From the NCBI GenBank assembly GCA_030639705.1, contig DAOWKX010000079.1, positions 1-6,830 on the forward strand: 6,830 nt of DNA. Direction: 5' to 3'. Below, piece after piece: positions 6,490 to 6,830 of the stretch. Positions within the stretch are counted from its first letter, which is position 1. The number at the start of each line of letters is the position of its first letter. Source of the DNA: Candidatus Aminicenantota bacterium (GTDB lineage: Bacteria; Acidobacteriota; Aminicenantia; UBA2199). The notes below the pieces were generated by a model that was given only the letters and a program-made list of their open reading frames with translations, was not told the origin of the DNA and made no database searches. The position numbers were made by a program, and so were the translations under genes.

Positions 6490-6830
6490 ATGAGAAAAAA
6501 AATATTAGTTTTTGTTATAGTAATTTTATTTTTATTACCCTTGAACAGTATTGTTCAGGATAAGTCAGAGCAATTAAAAGAACCCGGAATAAGAAATAGA
6601 ATAGATAAGCTAATCAAAAAAGAGAACATTACAAATCCACACCAGAAAATGCCGATCGCTTCAGTCTCAACAGTAAATATTACTAAAGTTGGTGAATGGT
6701 CGAGGGGAGAGGGGGAATATGGCAATGTATTTGTAAGTGGCAATTATGCCTATTGCTGTGCTTATGATGCAGGGCTTGACATTATAGATATCAGCAATCC
6801 AGCCCTTCCACAACAAATTAATAATTACAA
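6490..6830 (+). CDS. Secreted LVIVD-repeat beta-propeller protein, N-terminal part
   Basis: The first 113 codons of an exported protein are present and the gene runs off the window. Residues 1 to about 22 are a typical signal peptide: MRKK, then a hydrophobic stretch of about 14 residues, then polar PLNSIVQD. A charged segment (25-60) follows. The blade at about 67-113 contains [27 protein letters not shown], split by eye as strand, turn and strand. This matches the LVIVD repeat, in which VxVxGxxAYxAxxxxGLxIIDxSNPxxP recurs as propeller blades in surface or periplasmic proteins. Several more blades are expected downstream. Function is unknown, and family members are usually annotated only by the repeat. 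It is transcribed away from the toxin-antitoxin operon and shares its low G+C. Confidence 0.82.
   Translation, partial: MRKKILVFVIVILFLLPLNSIVQDKSEQLKEPGIRNRIDKLIKKENITNPHQKMPIASVSTVNITKVGEWSRGEGEYGNVFVSGNYAYCCAYDAGLDIIDISNPALPQQINNY

Noticed and set aside
6555..6743. 62-residue minus-strand ORF
   Set aside because: It is antisense to the LVIVD-repeat gene, which has a signal peptide, a ribosome binding site and a recognisable repeat.

Overview
This looks like a bacterial chromosomal window with two halves of different character. Positions 1 to about 4830 have roughly 50% G+C (a sample line counted by hand). They hold three tightly spaced plus-strand genes: the end of an acyl-CoA dehydrogenase, a DUF6125-like protein, and a complete fused isobutyryl-CoA mutase (IcmF). 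From just after the icmF stop codon to the window end, the DNA drops to about 30% G+C. That half carries a minus-strand toxin-antitoxin operon, a long AT-rich intergenic stretch, and the start of an exported LVIVD-repeat protein. The gene mix suggests a Gram-negative, probably anaerobic, acyl-CoA-metabolising bacterium such as a member of Desulfobacterota or Acidobacteriota/Aminicenantes. This is inference; no rRNA or marker gene is present to settle it.

Left operon (2-4828, plus strand): the dehydrogenase ends at 658, the DUF6125-like gene runs 678-1433, and icmF starts 11 nt later at 1445. IcmF interconverts isobutyryl-CoA and n-butyryl-CoA with adenosylcobalamin, and its built-in G-protein chaperone domain services the cofactor. 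A short-chain acyl-CoA dehydrogenase could then oxidise the straight-chain product. The set therefore fits a route feeding valine-derived or isobutyrate-derived carbon into butyryl-CoA oxidation. The role of the DUF6125-like protein is not known. It has five cysteines near its C terminus and an apparent internal duplication.

Right half: a helix-turn-helix plus Panacea (DUF4065/SocA-like) antitoxin (5263-6036, minus) is followed, with a 17-nt overlap, by a RelE/HigB-like toxin (4902-5279, minus). Upstream of the antitoxin are a strong Shine-Dalgarno sequence and a near-consensus sigma-70 promoter (TTGACA, 17 bp, TATGAT). A perfect 8-bp inverted repeat spans the promoter, as expected of an autoregulated toxin-antitoxin operon. 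Nothing clearly coding is seen from about 6105 to 6489. At 6490 a secreted protein begins on the plus strand, with a signal peptide and a first LVIVD beta-propeller blade, and it is cut by the window end.

The most rewarding items are the Panacea/RelE-like module with its promoter-operator, the sharp composition change behind icmF, and the DUF6125-like gene between two acyl-CoA enzymes.
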